Shown here: positions 10,550-20,096 of the stretch, piece by piece
How positions within the stretch are numbered: the first letter of the stretch is position 1
How the letters are laid out: each line of letters starts with the position of its first letter
Source of the DNA: Erythrobacter sp. 3-20A1M
Lineage (GTDB): Bacteria > Pseudomonadota > Alphaproteobacteria > Sphingomonadales > Sphingomonadaceae
DNA: 64,000 nucleotides
Direction of reading: 5' to 3'
Assembly (NCBI RefSeq): GCF_018636735.1
Contig: NZ_CP045200.1
Location: 682,001 to 746,000, forward strand
The notes under the pieces: generated by a model
Told to the model about the DNA's origin: nothing
Databases searched by the model: none
The model's input: the letters and a program-made list of their open reading frames with translations, nothing else
Position numbers and translations under genes: made by a program

Positions 10550-11101
10550 CTACCCCCTCAAACCGTCGAGCATGCCATCGAAGGCCGGATCATATTTCAG
10601 CGCAATGCGACGAAAGACAGCTGCGGTCTTGTTAAGTTCGGTCTTGCCCGCACAACTGTGCTGCTTTGCTGCGAGCCGACGATCTCTACTCGCGATTGCG
10701 AGTTCGTAGCTTGAACCATCGGTGCAGATCACGCCCTCGCGCCCGAAATAGGGGCGTTGCGCAAGTTCCTCGATCGCATCCGAACTCATGCGGTCGATAA
10801 TCACCTCCGCATCACGATCGGAAATCTCGAACTCGTTCTGCCGGCTCACCGTCTCCGCACCCAGGGTCCAGCGGTAGCCGACGACGCGCATCCGCCATTT
10901 CCCGTCGTCGCGAAATATCGTGACCTGCTGCGCGGCTGGTGCGGGCTTCAAACTCGCCCGCATCGTCGCGGAATAGGCCGCAGAAAGATCGGAGGGCGCC
11001 TCGCAGACATCGAACAGGAAGTCTCCGGCAGGGATGTCCTCAGGGCAAGCGGCCCAGGTTGCAGCCGCCGACATGGCAAGCGAGAATGCTAAACCCAGCA
11101 A
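10550..11101 (-). CDS. Hypothetical secreted protein, 183 aa
   Basis: Unrecognised protein with a likely signal peptide (hydrophobic run, cleavage after AAATWA), then four cysteines that could form disulfides in the periplasm. The track start is a TTG at 11101 with AAGGGA upstream; an ATG nine codons later would spoil the signal peptide. It is convergent with the ABC1 kinase. No function is proposed. Confidence 0.65.
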   Translation of the reverse strand: MLGLAFSLAMSAAATWAACPEDIPAGDFLFDVCEAPSDLSAAYSATMRASLKPAPAAQQVTIFRDDGKWRMRVVGYRWTLGAETVSRQNEFEISDRDAEVIIDRMSSDAIEELAQRPYFGREGVICTDGSSYELAIASRDRRLAAKQHSCAGKTELNKTAAVFRRIALKYDPAFDGMLDGLRG

Positions 11102-11163
11102 GACAATTTCCCTTCGCTAAAGGCGCACCTTTCTAGGCTACCGACGCAAGTCTGCCAATCGCG

Positions 11164-12663
11164 TCAGCCGTCCAGCTTTGCTTTCAGCAACTGGTTGACC
11201 ACGCCGGGGTTCGCCTTGCCCTGCATCGCCTTCATCGTCTGGCCGACGAAGAAGCCGAACAGCTTGTCCTTGCCCCCGCGATATTCGGCAACCTTGTCTT
11301 CGTTGGCGGCGAGGATTTCGTCGATCTTCGCCTCGATCGCGCCGGTGTCGCTTACCTGTTTCAGCCCTTCGGCATCGGCGATTTCTTCCGGATGGCGACC
11401 GGTCCTGAGGACGATCTCGTAGATCTCCTTCGCCTGCCCGCCCGAGATTTCGCCCGCATCCTGCATCTTAAGGATCGCGGCCTGCGCCTGCGCGCTGGCG
11501 TGGGCAGGGTTCGCCTCGTCCCCAAGCGACTTCACCACGCCCGGCGCGACGGAAAGCGACCAGTTGGCGACCTGCGTCGCGACCGCGGCTTCCGGCTTGC
11601 CCAGCGCGGTGGCCGTTTCGGCCAGCAGCATCTCGAACCGCTCGAACGTCTCGACCTCGGCCGTCAGCTCGCGCGCGTTGTATTCGGTGAGGCCCAGTTC
11701 GCCAGTATAGCGCGCGCGCTTGGCATCGGGCAGCTCCGGTAGCGACGCCCGGCATTCGGCCAGGAAATCCTCGTCCAGCTCCAGCGGCAGCAGGTCGGGA
11801 TCGGGGAAGTAGCGGTAATCGTGCGCGTCTTCCTTGCTGCGCATGGTCCGCGTAGTGCCGGTGCCGGGATCGAACAGGCGCGTTTCCTGGTCCACCGTCC
11901 CGCCGTTTTCCAGTACGTCGACCTGCCGGTTCGCCTCGTATTCGACCACCTGCATTACAAAGCGCACGGAGTTGACGTTCTTCGTTTCGGTCCGCGTGCC
12001 GAATTCCTCGCCCGGCTTGCGCACGCTGACATTGACGTCGGCGCGCATGGAGCCCTCCTCCATATTGCCGTCGCACGATCCGACATAGCGCAGGATGCTG
12101 CGCAGCTTGCGGACATAGGCCCCGGCTTCTGCGGGGCTGCGCATGTCGGGTCGGCTGACGATCTCCATCAGCGCGACGCCGCTGCGGTTCAGATCGACAT
12201 AGGACATGGTCGGATGCTGATCGTGCATCAGCTTGCCCGCGTCCTGTTCGACGTGGATGCGCTCGATCCCGATGACCTTGTCCTCCGGGATGCCCGCCTT
12301 CTCGTCCGCGTCGATGGTCAGCTGGCCCTCGCCCACGATCGGATGGTAGAGCTGACTGATCTGGTAGCCCTGCGGCAGATCGGCGTAGAAGTAGTTCTTG
12401 CGGTCGAACCGGCTCCACGCATTAATCTGCGCCTCGATCGCCATGCCGGTGCGCACCGCCTGCCGGATGCATTCGCGGTTCGGCACCGGCAGCATGCCGG
12501 GCATCGCGGCGTCGACCAACGACACCTGCGAATTGGGCTCCGCCCCGAACGCGGTGGAGGCACCGGAGAAGAGCTTGGCTTTGCTGGTGACCTGCGCGTG
12601 AACCTCGAGGCCGATCACGACCTCCCATTCGCCGGTGGCACCCTGGATACGATAGCTGGACAT
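11164..12663 (-). CDS. gatB: Asp-tRNA(Asn)/Glu-tRNA(Gln) amidotransferase subunit B
   Basis: 499-residue GatB, the kinase/transamidase subunit that converts mischarged Glu-tRNA(Gln) (and Asp-tRNA(Asn)) to the amide forms with GatA-derived ammonia. It opens with the conserved [10 protein letters not shown], contains [16 protein letters not shown], and ends with the GatB/YqeY tail domain (about 350-499) that grips tRNA. The length is normal. It is the last gene of a gatC-gatA-acyltransferase-gatB cluster on this strand. Confidence 0.97.
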   Translation of the reverse strand: MSSYRIQGATGEWEVVIGLEVHAQVTSKAKLFSGASTAFGAEPNSQVSLVDAAMPGMLPVPNRECIRQAVRTGMAIEAQINAWSRFDRKNYFYADLPQGYQISQLYHPIVGEGQLTIDADEKAGIPEDKVIGIERIHVEQDAGKLMHDQHPTMSYVDLNRSGVALMEIVSRPDMRSPAEAGAYVRKLRSILRYVGSCDGNMEEGSMRADVNVSVRKPGEEFGTRTETKNVNSVRFVMQVVEYEANRQVDVLENGGTVDQETRLFDPGTGTTRTMRSKEDAHDYRYFPDPDLLPLELDEDFLAECRASLPELPDAKRARYTGELGLTEYNARELTAEVETFERFEMLLAETATALGKPEAAVATQVANWSLSVAPGVVKSLGDEANPAHASAQAQAAILKMQDAGEISGGQAKEIYEIVLRTGRHPEEIADAEGLKQVSDTGAIEAKIDEILAANEDKVAEYRGGKDKLFGFFVGQTMKAMQGKANPGVVNQLLKAKLDG

Positions 12664-12702
12664 GGTCTTGCCTCTAATAGCGACGGGCGCGGGTGTGAAG
12701 CA

Positions 12703-13830
12703 TCACTTCGCAGGCGGCGCGAGCCGCTTCGTCCAGTGGCGCGCAGGCTCCTCGATCGTGCGCCACGCCAGCCACGCGGTGGTGAGTGCACCGGCCAGCA
12801 GCGCGAGGCTGATCGCCGTGGCGAGCGCAGGCGGCGGGGCCATGCTGAGCAGGCCGTATTTGTTCAGTCCGGGCGCAATCCAGTCCGCATGGCCGAGCGC
12901 ATCGAATATCCACGGCCCGAACCGGTTGGGCAGGATCACCCAGAACAGATGGACCATGAACAGCGCGAAGCTGAGCTTCCCCAGCCAGACGAAGGGCGCG
13001 GCGTGGAGAAGGCGCGCGACATGCCCGCGATCGCGCGCGAAGACGAGCACCATGGCGGCGAAGAGCGGCGCGGCGAGCAGGACCCAGCGTCCATCCTTGC
13101 CAGGGATCCACAGCAGCCAGATCAGGAGCGCGATCAACCCGATTTCCAGAACCGTCAGCAGGGTCGCACTTATCTCCCTCCGCGCAAATTGCTGGTGGAT
13201 GCGCCAGGTCAGCAGGCCGATGGCGAAATCGAACAGCCCGCGCTGGAGCAGCGAGCCGAAGCCCACCACCGAGATATGGTTCCACAGCCCCCATGCGGCG
13301 GCAACGGCGAGCATGGCGGCGACGGCAATTGCGACCGCGCCGCGCCCGAACAGCAACGCGGCGAGCGCATACAGCACCATCTCCACCCCCACGGCCCAGC
13401 TGACCGGAGCGTAGAAATTGCCGGCCCCGACCGCGAAGGCATCCAGCAGGAAAGCGCCCCTGACCCACTCCATGGGAGGGTGCGCCTGATGCAGGATCGG
13501 GCGGAACACGATGAATTCGAGCAGAGTGAAACCCGCAACCACCGCAAGATGCAGTGGAAAGACCCGGCCGAAGCGGATCAGAAGGAAGCTGCCGCGCGGA
13601 TAGCCATGCGCAAGCCGCGCGCCATAGCTCATCGCGATGACAAAGCCCGACAGTACGAAGAAAAAATCGACCAGCATCCAGCCCGAGCGGAACGGCGTCC
13701 ACCCCGACACCCAGCCGAAATCGCCCATGTGGTAGAAGACGATGAACAGGGCCGCGATCCCGCGCAGCGAATCGAGCGCGACGAACCTTTCCGGCGTGCC
13801 CCCGGCCGGGGCCGCGCGGATGGCTACCAC
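12703..13830 (-). CDS. Acyltransferase 3 family membrane protein (OafA/YrhL-like)
   Basis: 375-residue integral membrane acyltransferase with about ten hydrophobic segments. The N-terminal '[16 protein letters not shown]' is the signature of the acyltransferase-3 family, whose members O-acetylate surface polysaccharides, peptidoglycan or lipids; its His is the proposed catalytic residue. The start is GTG at 13830, overlapping the gatA stop by 7 nt, which suggests translational coupling. Its placement between gatA and gatB is unusual because it has no link to tRNA amidation. The acceptor is unknown. Confidence 0.9.
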   Translation of the reverse strand: MVAIRAAPAGGTPERFVALDSLRGIAALFIVFYHMGDFGWVSGWTPFRSGWMLVDFFFVLSGFVIAMSYGARLAHGYPRGSFLLIRFGRVFPLHLAVVAGFTLLEFIVFRPILHQAHPPMEWVRGAFLLDAFAVGAGNFYAPVSWAVGVEMVLYALAALLFGRGAVAIAVAAMLAVAAAWGLWNHISVVGFGSLLQRGLFDFAIGLLTWRIHQQFARREISATLLTVLEIGLIALLIWLLWIPGKDGRWVLLAAPLFAAMVLVFARDRGHVARLLHAAPFVWLGKLSFALFMVHLFWVILPNRFGPWIFDALGHADWIAPGLNKYGLLSMAPPPALATAISLALLAGALTTAWLAWRTIEEPARHWTKRLAPPAK

Positions 13831-15308
13831 CAGCGTTCCGGTTTCGCGGTGAAGCCAGCGCGTTGTTCGATGGCAAGGCCAGCGTTCAGCACCCCCTGCT
13901 CGTCGAAGGGCTTGCCGACGATCTGGAGGCCCAGCGGCAGGCCGTCATCGTTCAGCATCGCGGGCACGCTCATCGCGGGCAGCCCGGCAAGGCTGGCGGG
14001 TACGGCAAACACGTCGTTCAAATACATCGCCAGCGGATCGTCGCTGTTTTCACCCAGCGGGAAGCTGGCAGTGGGCGTGGTCGGGGCGAGGATCACGTCG
14101 CAATCTGCCCAGGCACGCTCGAAATCGCGGGCCACCAGCGCGCGGACTTTCTGCGCCTGCGTGTAGTAGGCATCGTAGAACCCCGCGCTCAGCACATAGG
14201 TGCCGATCAGGATGCGCCGCTTCACCTCGTCGCCGAAGCCGTCGGCGCGGGTCGCGGCGTACATGTCCTGCAAGCCCGCCCCCTCGGGCAGGTCGCGCAG
14301 GCCATAGCGCACGCCGTCATAGCGCGCGAGATTGCTCGAGGCTTCGGCAGGCGCGATGATGTAATAGGCGGGCAGCGCGTATTTCGTATGCGGTAGCGAG
14401 ACGTCGACGATCTCCGCACCCGCATCGCGCAGCCATTCCTTGCCCCGTTCCCAGCTGTCGAGGATCGCCTGGTCGGTGCCGTCCATGCGGTATTCGCGCG
14501 GAATGCCGACGCGCTTGCCCTTCAGATCGGCGTTCAGCCCCGCTTCCCATTCGGGTACGGGCATGTCGAGGCTGGTCGAATCCTTCGGATCGTAACCCGC
14601 CATCGCTTCCAGCATGATGGCGCAATCGGTGACGTCCCGCGCCATCGGCCCGGCCTGATCGAGGCTGCTGGCGAAGGCGACCACGCCCCAGCGCGAACAG
14701 CGGCCATAGGTCGGCTTGATCCCGGTGATGCCAGTGAAAGCGGCGGGCTGGCGGATCGAGCCGCCGGTGTCGGTGCCGGTCGCGGCAGGCGCGAGCCGTG
14801 CGGCAACCGCGGCGGACGACCCGCCCGAACTTCCTCCGGGGGCAAGCGCGGCATTGCTGCCCGCCTTCCGCCAGGGCGAATTGACGTTGCCGAAATAGCT
14901 CGTTTCGTTCGAGCTACCCATCGCGAACTGGTCGAGATTGAGCTTGCCCAGCATGCCCGCGCCCGCGTCCCACAGGTTCTGCGACACGGTGCTTTCGTAT
15001 TGGGGCACGAACCCTTCGAGGATGTGGCTGGCCGCGGTGGTCTGCACGCCCTTGGTCGCGAACAGGTCCTTCATCCCGATCGGCACGCCCGCCATCTTGC
15101 CCAGCGGCTTTGCTTCGGCGCGCGCGGCATCGACCGCGTCCGCAGCCTCCAGCGCCTGCTCCGGCGTGGCGACGATGAAGGCGTTGAGCGCGTCCTGCGC
15201 CGCCGCGACATTCGCGTTGAAGGCTTCGGCCACCTCGCGCGCGGTGAAATCGCCCGCCGCGACGCCGTCGCGGATCGCCTTCACGCCCAGTTCTGTCAGG
15301 TCGGTCAT
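13824..15308 (-). CDS. gatA: Asp-tRNA(Asn)/Glu-tRNA(Gln) amidotransferase subunit A
   Basis: 494-residue amidase-signature enzyme that releases ammonia from glutamine for GatB. The catalytic Lys lies in GMKDLF, and the glycine/serine-rich motif [12 protein letters not shown] with the following [12 protein letters not shown] holds the cis-Ser and the nucleophilic Ser. The ATG at 15308 fits the family N-terminus; an upstream in-frame extension would read through the repeat between gatC and gatA and is not believed. Confidence 0.97.
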   Translation of the reverse strand: MTDLTELGVKAIRDGVAAGDFTAREVAEAFNANVAAAQDALNAFIVATPEQALEAADAVDAARAEAKPLGKMAGVPIGMKDLFATKGVQTTAASHILEGFVPQYESTVSQNLWDAGAGMLGKLNLDQFAMGSSNETSYFGNVNSPWRKAGSNAALAPGGSSGGSSAAVAARLAPAATGTDTGGSIRQPAAFTGITGIKPTYGRCSRWGVVAFASSLDQAGPMARDVTDCAIMLEAMAGYDPKDSTSLDMPVPEWEAGLNADLKGKRVGIPREYRMDGTDQAILDSWERGKEWLRDAGAEIVDVSLPHTKYALPAYYIIAPAEASSNLARYDGVRYGLRDLPEGAGLQDMYAATRADGFGDEVKRRILIGTYVLSAGFYDAYYTQAQKVRALVARDFERAWADCDVILAPTTPTASFPLGENSDDPLAMYLNDVFAVPASLAGLPAMSVPAMLNDDGLPLGLQIVGKPFDEQGVLNAGLAIEQRAGFTAKPERWW

Positions 15309-15318
15309 GCTTACCTCG

Positions 15319-15400
15319 TCACCCCCGCAAAGGTGGGGGTCCCATGAAACGGAGCGCGGCATGCGCCACGCTGGATTCCCGCCGCTGCGGGAATGACGGA
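15319..15400. repeat. Intergenic palindromic repeat between gatC and gatA
   Basis: The 100-bp gap between gatC and gatA holds two hairpins. ACCCCC pairs with GGGGGT at 15321-15340, and ATTCCCGC pairs perfectly with GCGGGAAT at 15375-15394. This arrangement is typical of REP-like dispersed elements seen in intergenic spaces of alpha- and betaproteobacteria (family knowledge from memory). It could alter gatA expression relative to gatC. Only one copy is in this window. Confidence 0.6.
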
Positions 15401-15408
15401 TGGGATCG

Positions 15409-15711
15409 TCACTCGATGACCTTCGGCACACCGAAGAAGCCGTGTTCGGCTACGGGCGCGTTGGCCAGCACCTGGTCACGCACGCCGCCACCGGTCAGCG
15501 GGTCGGCATCGACCACGTCGTCGCGCAGCCGCTGTGCACGCGGGATGACGGCCGTCATCGGTTCGACACCGGCCACATCCACCTCGCCCAGCTGTTCGAC
15601 CCAGCCGAGGATGTTGTTGAGTTCGGGCACCATGCGCTCCAGCGCCGCGTCATCCATGCGGATGCGCGCCAGCGAAGCGATCTTGGCCACGGTCTGCTTG
15701 TCTACGGACAT
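15409..15711 (-). CDS. gatC: Asp-tRNA(Asn)/Glu-tRNA(Gln) amidotransferase subunit C
   Basis: 100-residue GatC, the small chain that wraps around and stabilises the GatA-GatB interface. It opens with the typical '[12 protein letters not shown]' and ends in [10 protein letters not shown], as GatC proteins do. First gene of the gatC-gatA-acyltransferase-gatB cluster. Confidence 0.96.
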   Translation of the reverse strand: MSVDKQTVAKIASLARIRMDDAALERMVPELNNILGWVEQLGEVDVAGVEPMTAVIPRAQRLRDDVVDADPLTGGGVRDQVLANAPVAEHGFFGVPKVIE

Positions 15712-15794
15712 GGGGACGCCGGTTAGCGCCCCCGTCCGTGCGCATCAAGCACGCGCGCTCTTCTTGCGAAGGAATTCGGACCGATTGTCCGAAA

Positions 15795-16538
15795 TCAGGC
15801 GTAACGAACGGTGCGCGAAACGCGCGGCGTCCGGCTGCGCTGGCGACGCATGCCGAAACCGATCGCGCCGAAGCCCAGGATCAGCATCATCCAGGTCGCC
15901 GGTTCGGGCACGCCCGGGACACCCTGCGCCACGACCGCGCCCAGCTTGAAGCTGTCGGTCACCTGATTGCGGGGGGTCAGCGCGCCGACGATCCAGTTGG
16001 CGGACGTCCCGCCCGATTCGTTCGCCGCCCAGCGGCTGCCGGTGCCGCCATAGCTGTTGTCGCTGGAGGTGATCAGCGAATTGATCTTGGACACCGAGGA
16101 ACCGTTCCAGCCCTTCGTATCGCCGGAGGATAGCGACGCGAAGGTCACGTCGGTATCGCCATAGGCGGACAGATAGGCGTAGGGCAGCGAGACCGGCTGG
16201 TCGAAGGTCAGCAGGATGAAGTCGCTGCCGAACGAATTGTCGATCGTGTGCGTGTTGTTGGCGCCGCGACCTTCGAGGAAGTTCGTCACGCCCAGACCGT
16301 TCGCGTAATCGCCGAGATAGGCGCTGGTGACGACGTTCATGAACACCGACCAGGCGGAAGCGGTGACGTTGATCGTCTGGCCGTTATCCGTGCCCGTAAA
16401 GGTACGGGTGTTGCCCGGAGCGCCACTCGTGGAGCTGGAATGCTTCGTACCGAAATTGATGGTCGGCGCCGCGCTGGCGGGCATGGCCATCATCGATGCG
16501 CCGATAACGGCGGCGGAAATAACACTCAGACGTTTCAT
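15795..16538 (-). CDS. Secreted protein with PEP-CTERM (PEPxxW-type) sorting signal
   Basis: 247-residue exported protein: signal peptide ending in ASA, a Ser/Thr/Gly/Asn-rich body with no recognised domain, and a C-terminal sorting signal made of VPEPATW, a hydrophobic helix with LGFGAIGFG, and a basic tail (MRRQR). This tripartite end is recognised by exosortases, which cleave and pass the protein to the cell surface or matrix. No exosortase gene is in the window. The ATG at 16538 gives a clean signal peptide; the longer open frame is ignored. Confidence 0.88.
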   Translation of the reverse strand: MKRLSVISAAVIGASMMAMPASAAPTINFGTKHSSSTSGAPGNTRTFTGTDNGQTINVTASAWSVFMNVVTSAYLGDYANGLGVTNFLEGRGANNTHTIDNSFGSDFILLTFDQPVSLPYAYLSAYGDTDVTFASLSSGDTKGWNGSSVSKINSLITSSDNSYGGTGSRWAANESGGTSANWIVGALTPRNQVTDSFKLGAVVAQGVPGVPEPATWMMLILGFGAIGFGMRRQRSRTPRVSRTVRYA

Positions 16539-16721
16539 GGCCGTCGGCCCTCCTTCACCCGGATCATCGCCCCTGCGATGTGCGGTCATGAAGAAAGGAT
16601 TAATTCGGCCCCTGGTCGCTGACAATCGCCGCGAATACACCCGTCCCGCGTTGAGACAGCGACCGGCAACCCGAAGGAAAGGCTCCAAATTCCCGAGGCG
16701 GGAACTTGGTCTGCACTATCC

Positions 16722-17300
16722 TTAATTGCCAGCCGGTGCCGAATCGGGCGCCTGCGTTGCCCCCGGCGCGCCACCCTGCTGCTGCATCATCATCTGCTGC
16801 AGCATCTGGACACGACGCTCCGCATCCTCACGGCTCATGAAGTCGTTCACGGTAACGTCGAAGACAAGATCGCTGTTCGGCGGGATCGGGGCACCGGGCG
16901 GCGGGCTGTCGCCATAGGCGAGGTCGGAAGGAATCTCGATCCGGTACTTGCCGCCCTTCTCGGTGCGTTGCAGCCCTTCCACGAAGCCGGGGATCATCTG
17001 CCCATCCTCCAGTAGCATCGGCGTGCCCGGCGGCAGGATGCCCGGGGGGAAGGGCGAAGGCTGCGACTGGTCGAAGGTTTTCCCGTCGGGCAGCTTGCCG
17101 ACATAATCGATGAACACGACATCGCCGATCTGTGGGCTGGTGCCGTTGCCGGCCTCGAGCTCGGTCACCTTGACCCCGCCCGGAACCGCGGCCCAGGCGA
17201 CGCCCGCGGCGACCAGCAGCGCGAGGATCACGCCGATCCACAGCTTGGCCAGCGAGCCCTTGGCGATCGGCCGGAGCGGTACACGGGTAATCTCGGTCAT
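16722..17300 (-). CDS. FKBP-type peptidyl-prolyl isomerase, membrane-anchored
   Basis: 192-residue prolyl isomerase. An N-terminal hydrophobic segment (about 20-40) places it in the inner membrane facing the periplasm. The FKBP fold covers about 55-160 with GDVVFIDYVGKLPDG, 'MIPGFVEGLQ' and the closing LVFDVTVND. The C-terminus is Gln/Met rich. The ATG at 17300 is preferred to the open extension to 17339 because family homology and the membrane segment follow it. It lies downstream of rpsU in the same direction, behind a hairpin. Confidence 0.92.
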   Translation of the reverse strand: MTEITRVPLRPIAKGSLAKLWIGVILALLVAAGVAWAAVPGGVKVTELEAGNGTSPQIGDVVFIDYVGKLPDGKTFDQSQPSPFPPGILPPGTPMLLEDGQMIPGFVEGLQRTEKGGKYRIEIPSDLAYGDSPPPGAPIPPNSDLVFDVTVNDFMSREDAERRVQMLQQMMMQQQGGAPGATQAPDSAPAGN

Positions 17301-17342
17301 CGATAGAGGTCCTGCGATCTGAAACCGCGCGCCGGACAAGCG

Positions 17343-17378
17343 AAGGGCGCGGGAGGCGATATGCCCACCCGCGCCCTT
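17343..17378 (-). terminator. Hairpin terminator downstream of rpsU
   Basis: AAGGGCGCGGG pairs perfectly over 11 bp with CCCGCGCCCTT around a 14-nt loop. It lies between rpsU and the FKBP gene. The downstream T-tract is weak, so it may attenuate rather than end transcription. Confidence 0.6.
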
Positions 17379-17427
17379 TGGCGTGTCTCGGCCCGATCTT
17401 CAAGCCGGGCGTATGAACGCAGGCGGT

Positions 17428-17634
17428 TTATACCGCGCCGTCGCGCTCCATCCGCTTACGCTCCATCTTGCGGGCGCGGCGAACGGCGGCGGCCTTTTCA
17501 CGGGCGCGCTTCTCGCTCGGCTTCTCGTAGTGGCGGCGCAGCTTCATCTCGCGATACACCCCCTCACGCTGCAGCTTCTTCTTGAGCGCGCGGAGAGCCT
17601 GGTCGACATTGTTATCGCGAACGACGATCTGCAT
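17428..17634 (-). CDS. rpsU: 30S ribosomal protein S21
   Basis: 68-residue small basic ribosomal protein S21, which binds near the 3' end of 16S rRNA and helps mRNA selection. It begins [14 protein letters not shown] and continues with [14 protein letters not shown], both diagnostic, then an Arg/Lys/Ala-rich tail. The ATG at 17634 has AAAGG upstream; a GTG three codons earlier is less likely. Confidence 0.97.
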   Translation of the reverse strand: MQIVVRDNNVDQALRALKKKLQREGVYREMKLRRHYEKPSEKRAREKAAAVRRARKMERKRMERDGAV

Positions 17635-17868
17635 AGAGTTCACTACCTTTCAATTCGATCGGTCAGAGCCCGCGTGATTCGCCCGATCGATTCGGGAGGC
17701 GGCGGGTCACCGTCTGTAAATGCAACGAAAATGCGCCCGTAACCGTTCCGGACGGGCGCCATCGCGGTCCCTATAGGACTTCGCGCGTCTCGAAGCAAGG
17801 TCCCGTACCACTCCTGCCGCGCCGTGGCAGGCTTGCCACAGCGGCGGGCAAGTCTATGGAGCCCATAT

Positions 17869-18279
17869 ATGGCTACGACCCCTCCCCTTACCGCCACCGC
17901 GCTGGTCTTCGCCGGCGGCGGCACCGGCGCGGTGCTGCGCTATCAGCTCGGCCGGGCGATGACCGGGTGGCTGGGGCCGCAGACTATAACGGCCTTCCCA
18001 TGGGCGACGCTGGCGGCCAACGTCATCGGCAGCCTCGCCATGGGGCTGCTCGCCGGATTCCTCGCCCGTCACGGTGCGGCGCAGGGCGAGACCTGGCGCA
18101 TTTTCGTGGGAGTAGGGCTGCTCGGCGGGTTCACCACCTTTTCCAGCTTCAGCCTGGAACTGATGCTGCTGATAGAGCGCGGCCAGCCCTCGCTTGCCCT
18201 CACCTATGCCGGGGTTTCGTTGCTGGCGGGTCTCGTCGGGCTCTATATCGGCCTTATCGCCATGCGGCTGACGGCATGA
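17869..18279 (+). CDS. crcB: Fluoride efflux channel CrcB/Fluc
   Basis: 136-residue four-helix membrane protein that works as a dual-topology dimer to export fluoride. Diagnostic features are the early GGGTGAVLRY, the Asn in WATLAANVIGS, and GGFTTFSSFS with the pore phenylalanines. The ATG at 17869 gives the family N-terminus. I looked for a fluoride riboswitch in the 230 bp upstream and found none. Confidence 0.95.
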   Translation: MATTPPLTATALVFAGGGTGAVLRYQLGRAMTGWLGPQTITAFPWATLAANVIGSLAMGLLAGFLARHGAAQGETWRIFVGVGLLGGFTTFSSFSLELMLLIERGQPSLALTYAGVSLLAGLVGLYIGLIAMRLTA

Positions 18280-18280
18280 C

Positions 18281-18304
18281 CCTTCGACAAGCTCAGGATG
18301 ATCG
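18281..18304 (+). repeat. REP-like repeat, short copy
   Basis: CCTTCGACAAGCTCAGGA plus six bases, matching 22 of 24 positions of the core of the copy at 44561-44584. It starts 2 nt after the crcB stop and abuts the start of the pseudouridine synthase, contributing an alternative ATG at 18298. Confidence 0.7.
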
Positions 18305-18306
18305 CA

Positions 18307-19497
18307 ATGTCTGATGAAGTCCGCCAGTTCGCGGTCGCGCCCGACGACGACGGTATCCGGCTCGACCGGTGGTTCAAGCGCAACCTGCCGCAGGTAGGCT
18401 TCGGTACGGTCAGCCGCTGGGCGCGCACCGGTCAGCTGCGCGTCGACGGCGGCCGTGCCAAGGTGGACGATCGGCTGAGCGCCGGGCAGGTGCTGCGCAT
18501 TCCACCCGGCGGTGAGGATACGCGCCGGAAGACTGCGACCCGCCGTGAACTGACGCCCGAGGAAATCGAACTGGCCGAGAGCATGGTGATCGCGCGCACC
18601 AACAGCGCGATCGTCCTCAACAAGCCGCCGGGTCTCGCAACGCAGGGCGGCACCAAGACGCACCGCCACGTCGACGGTCTGCTCGACGCCTATCATACCG
18701 ACGACGAGCCCCGCCCCCGGCTGGTCCACCGGCTCGACAAGGATACCAGCGGCGTGCTGCTGATCGCACGCACGCCGGGCAGCGCGGCGAGCTATTCCAA
18801 GCGCTTTTCGGGCCGCAGCGCGAAGAAGATCTACTGGGCGTTGGTCGTGGGCGTACCCGATGTGCACGAGGGCACCATCGACGCCGCGCTGGCCAAGCAG
18901 CCGGGCACCGGCGGCGAGAAAATGCATGTCGACGAGGAAGGGGGCCAGCGGGCCGTCACCCGTTACCGCGTGGTGGAGCGCGCAGGCAACCGCGCGGCGT
19001 GGGTCGAGCTGGAGCCGATGACAGGGCGCACCCACCAGCTGCGCGTGCACATGGCGGCGATCGGCCACCCCATCGTGGGCGACGGCAAGTATGGCGGACA
19101 GGACGCGTTCCTGACCGGCTCCATCAGCCGCAAGATGCACCTCCATGCGCGGCGTCTCGTCATCAGCCAGCCCAAGCTCGACGGTGGCGGCCAGCTGGAC
19201 GTAACCGCCGATCTGCCCGAACATTTCGCTGCGAGCATGGAGCAGATGGGCTTCGACCTGTCGCTGAGCGCGGCGGAGCCGCTGCGCGACGAAGCCCCCG
19301 AACGGACCAAGGCCGAAAAGAAGCAGGCCGCGCGCGCCCATTTCAAGCAGGTCCGCAAATCGAAGCGTGGCGAGCGGCGCAATCGCGGTGCGACCGCCCC
19401 CACCGGCAAGCTGGGGAAGAAGTCGCCGTCCGGGGCGAAGCGCAAAGGCCCGACGAAGGGATCACCCGCAAAAGGATCGCCTAAGGGGCGCGGCTGA
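18307..19497 (+). CDS. RluA-family 23S rRNA pseudouridine synthase (RluC-like)
   Basis: 396-residue enzyme that isomerises uridines in rRNA. An N-terminal S4 RNA-binding domain (about 10-75) precedes the RluA catalytic domain with HRLDKDTSG, whose second Asp region contains the nucleophile, and GRTHQLRVH. Residues from about 333 to the end form a Lys/Arg/Gly/Ser/Pro-rich basic tail with repeated KGSP units, absent in enterobacterial RluC. The ATG at 18307 is preferred to 18298, which falls in the repeat. First gene of a coupled run ending with ATP12. Confidence 0.93.
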   Translation: MSDEVRQFAVAPDDDGIRLDRWFKRNLPQVGFGTVSRWARTGQLRVDGGRAKVDDRLSAGQVLRIPPGGEDTRRKTATRRELTPEEIELAESMVIARTNSAIVLNKPPGLATQGGTKTHRHVDGLLDAYHTDDEPRPRLVHRLDKDTSGVLLIARTPGSAASYSKRFSGRSAKKIYWALVVGVPDVHEGTIDAALAKQPGTGGEKMHVDEEGGQRAVTRYRVVERAGNRAAWVELEPMTGRTHQLRVHMAAIGHPIVGDGKYGGQDAFLTGSISRKMHLHARRLVISQPKLDGGGQLDVTADLPEHFAASMEQMGFDLSLSAAEPLRDEAPERTKAEKKQAARAHFKQVRKSKRGERRNRGATAPTGKLGKKSPSGAKRKGPTKGSPAKGSPKGRG

Positions 19498-20096
19498 TGC
19501 ACCCCAACCCGCTCTTTCGCAGCGAGGATCGCGCGCTGTTCGAAAGCCTGATCGACCAGGTCGGCTTCGGCATGGTGTTCCTGACCACGCCCGATGGCCC
19601 GCGCGTGGCGCATACCCCGCTGCTGTCGACCGGTGACGGCGCAGTGCAGTTTCACCTCGCGCGCGGCAATGCGCTGACCCGCCATCTCGACGGCGCGACC
19701 GCGCTGATCGTCGTGAACGGGCCGGACAGCTATGTCAGCCCGCGCTGGTATGCCGACCGCGCGCAGGTGCCGACCTGGGACTATCTCGCGCTAGAGCTGG
19801 AAGGCCGCGTGCGGCGCATGGACGAAGACGGGGTCGAGGCGCTGCTCCACACGCTGATCGAGCGGCACGAGAACCGGATCGAGGGCGAGCCCTGGCGGGC
19901 GGAGGAGACCCCGGCCGATCGCTGGGACGGGCTGCGGCGTGGCATCGTCGGCTTCGAGCTGGAGGCGCAGGCATGGCGGCCCACGGTGAAGCTGTCGCAG
20001 AAGAAGTCGCCGGAAGAGCGCGACACCATCGCCGCGCAACTCGCAGCCCATGGCTCGCCCGCGCTCGCGCAATTGATGCGGGCGCTCGTCGCGTGA
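19497..20096 (+). CDS. PaiB-family FMN-binding negative regulator
   Basis: 199-residue protein of the PaiB (FMN-binding split-barrel) family, first known as a repressor of sporulation and degradative enzymes in Bacillus. Conserved features here are MHPNPLF at the start, 'FLTTPDGPRVAHTPLL' and YVSPRWYADRAQVPTWDY. Its ATG overlaps the preceding stop (TGATG), indicating translational coupling. The target in this organism is unknown, and a flavin-dependent activity is as likely as regulation. Confidence 0.9.
   Translation: MHPNPLFRSEDRALFESLIDQVGFGMVFLTTPDGPRVAHTPLLSTGDGAVQFHLARGNALTRHLDGATALIVVNGPDSYVSPRWYADRAQVPTWDYLALELEGRVRRMDEDGVEALLHTLIERHENRIEGEPWRAEETPADRWDGLRRGIVGFELEAQAWRPTVKLSQKKSPEERDTIAAQLAAHGSPALAQLMRALVA

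Noticed and set aside
17644-17868. Fluoride riboswitch before crcB
   Set aside because: No match to the conserved core was found on the plus strand.
17643-17924. 93-codon minus-strand frame upstream of rpsU
   Set aside because: Overlaps the crcB start and the rpsU leader, no ribosome site, no family.
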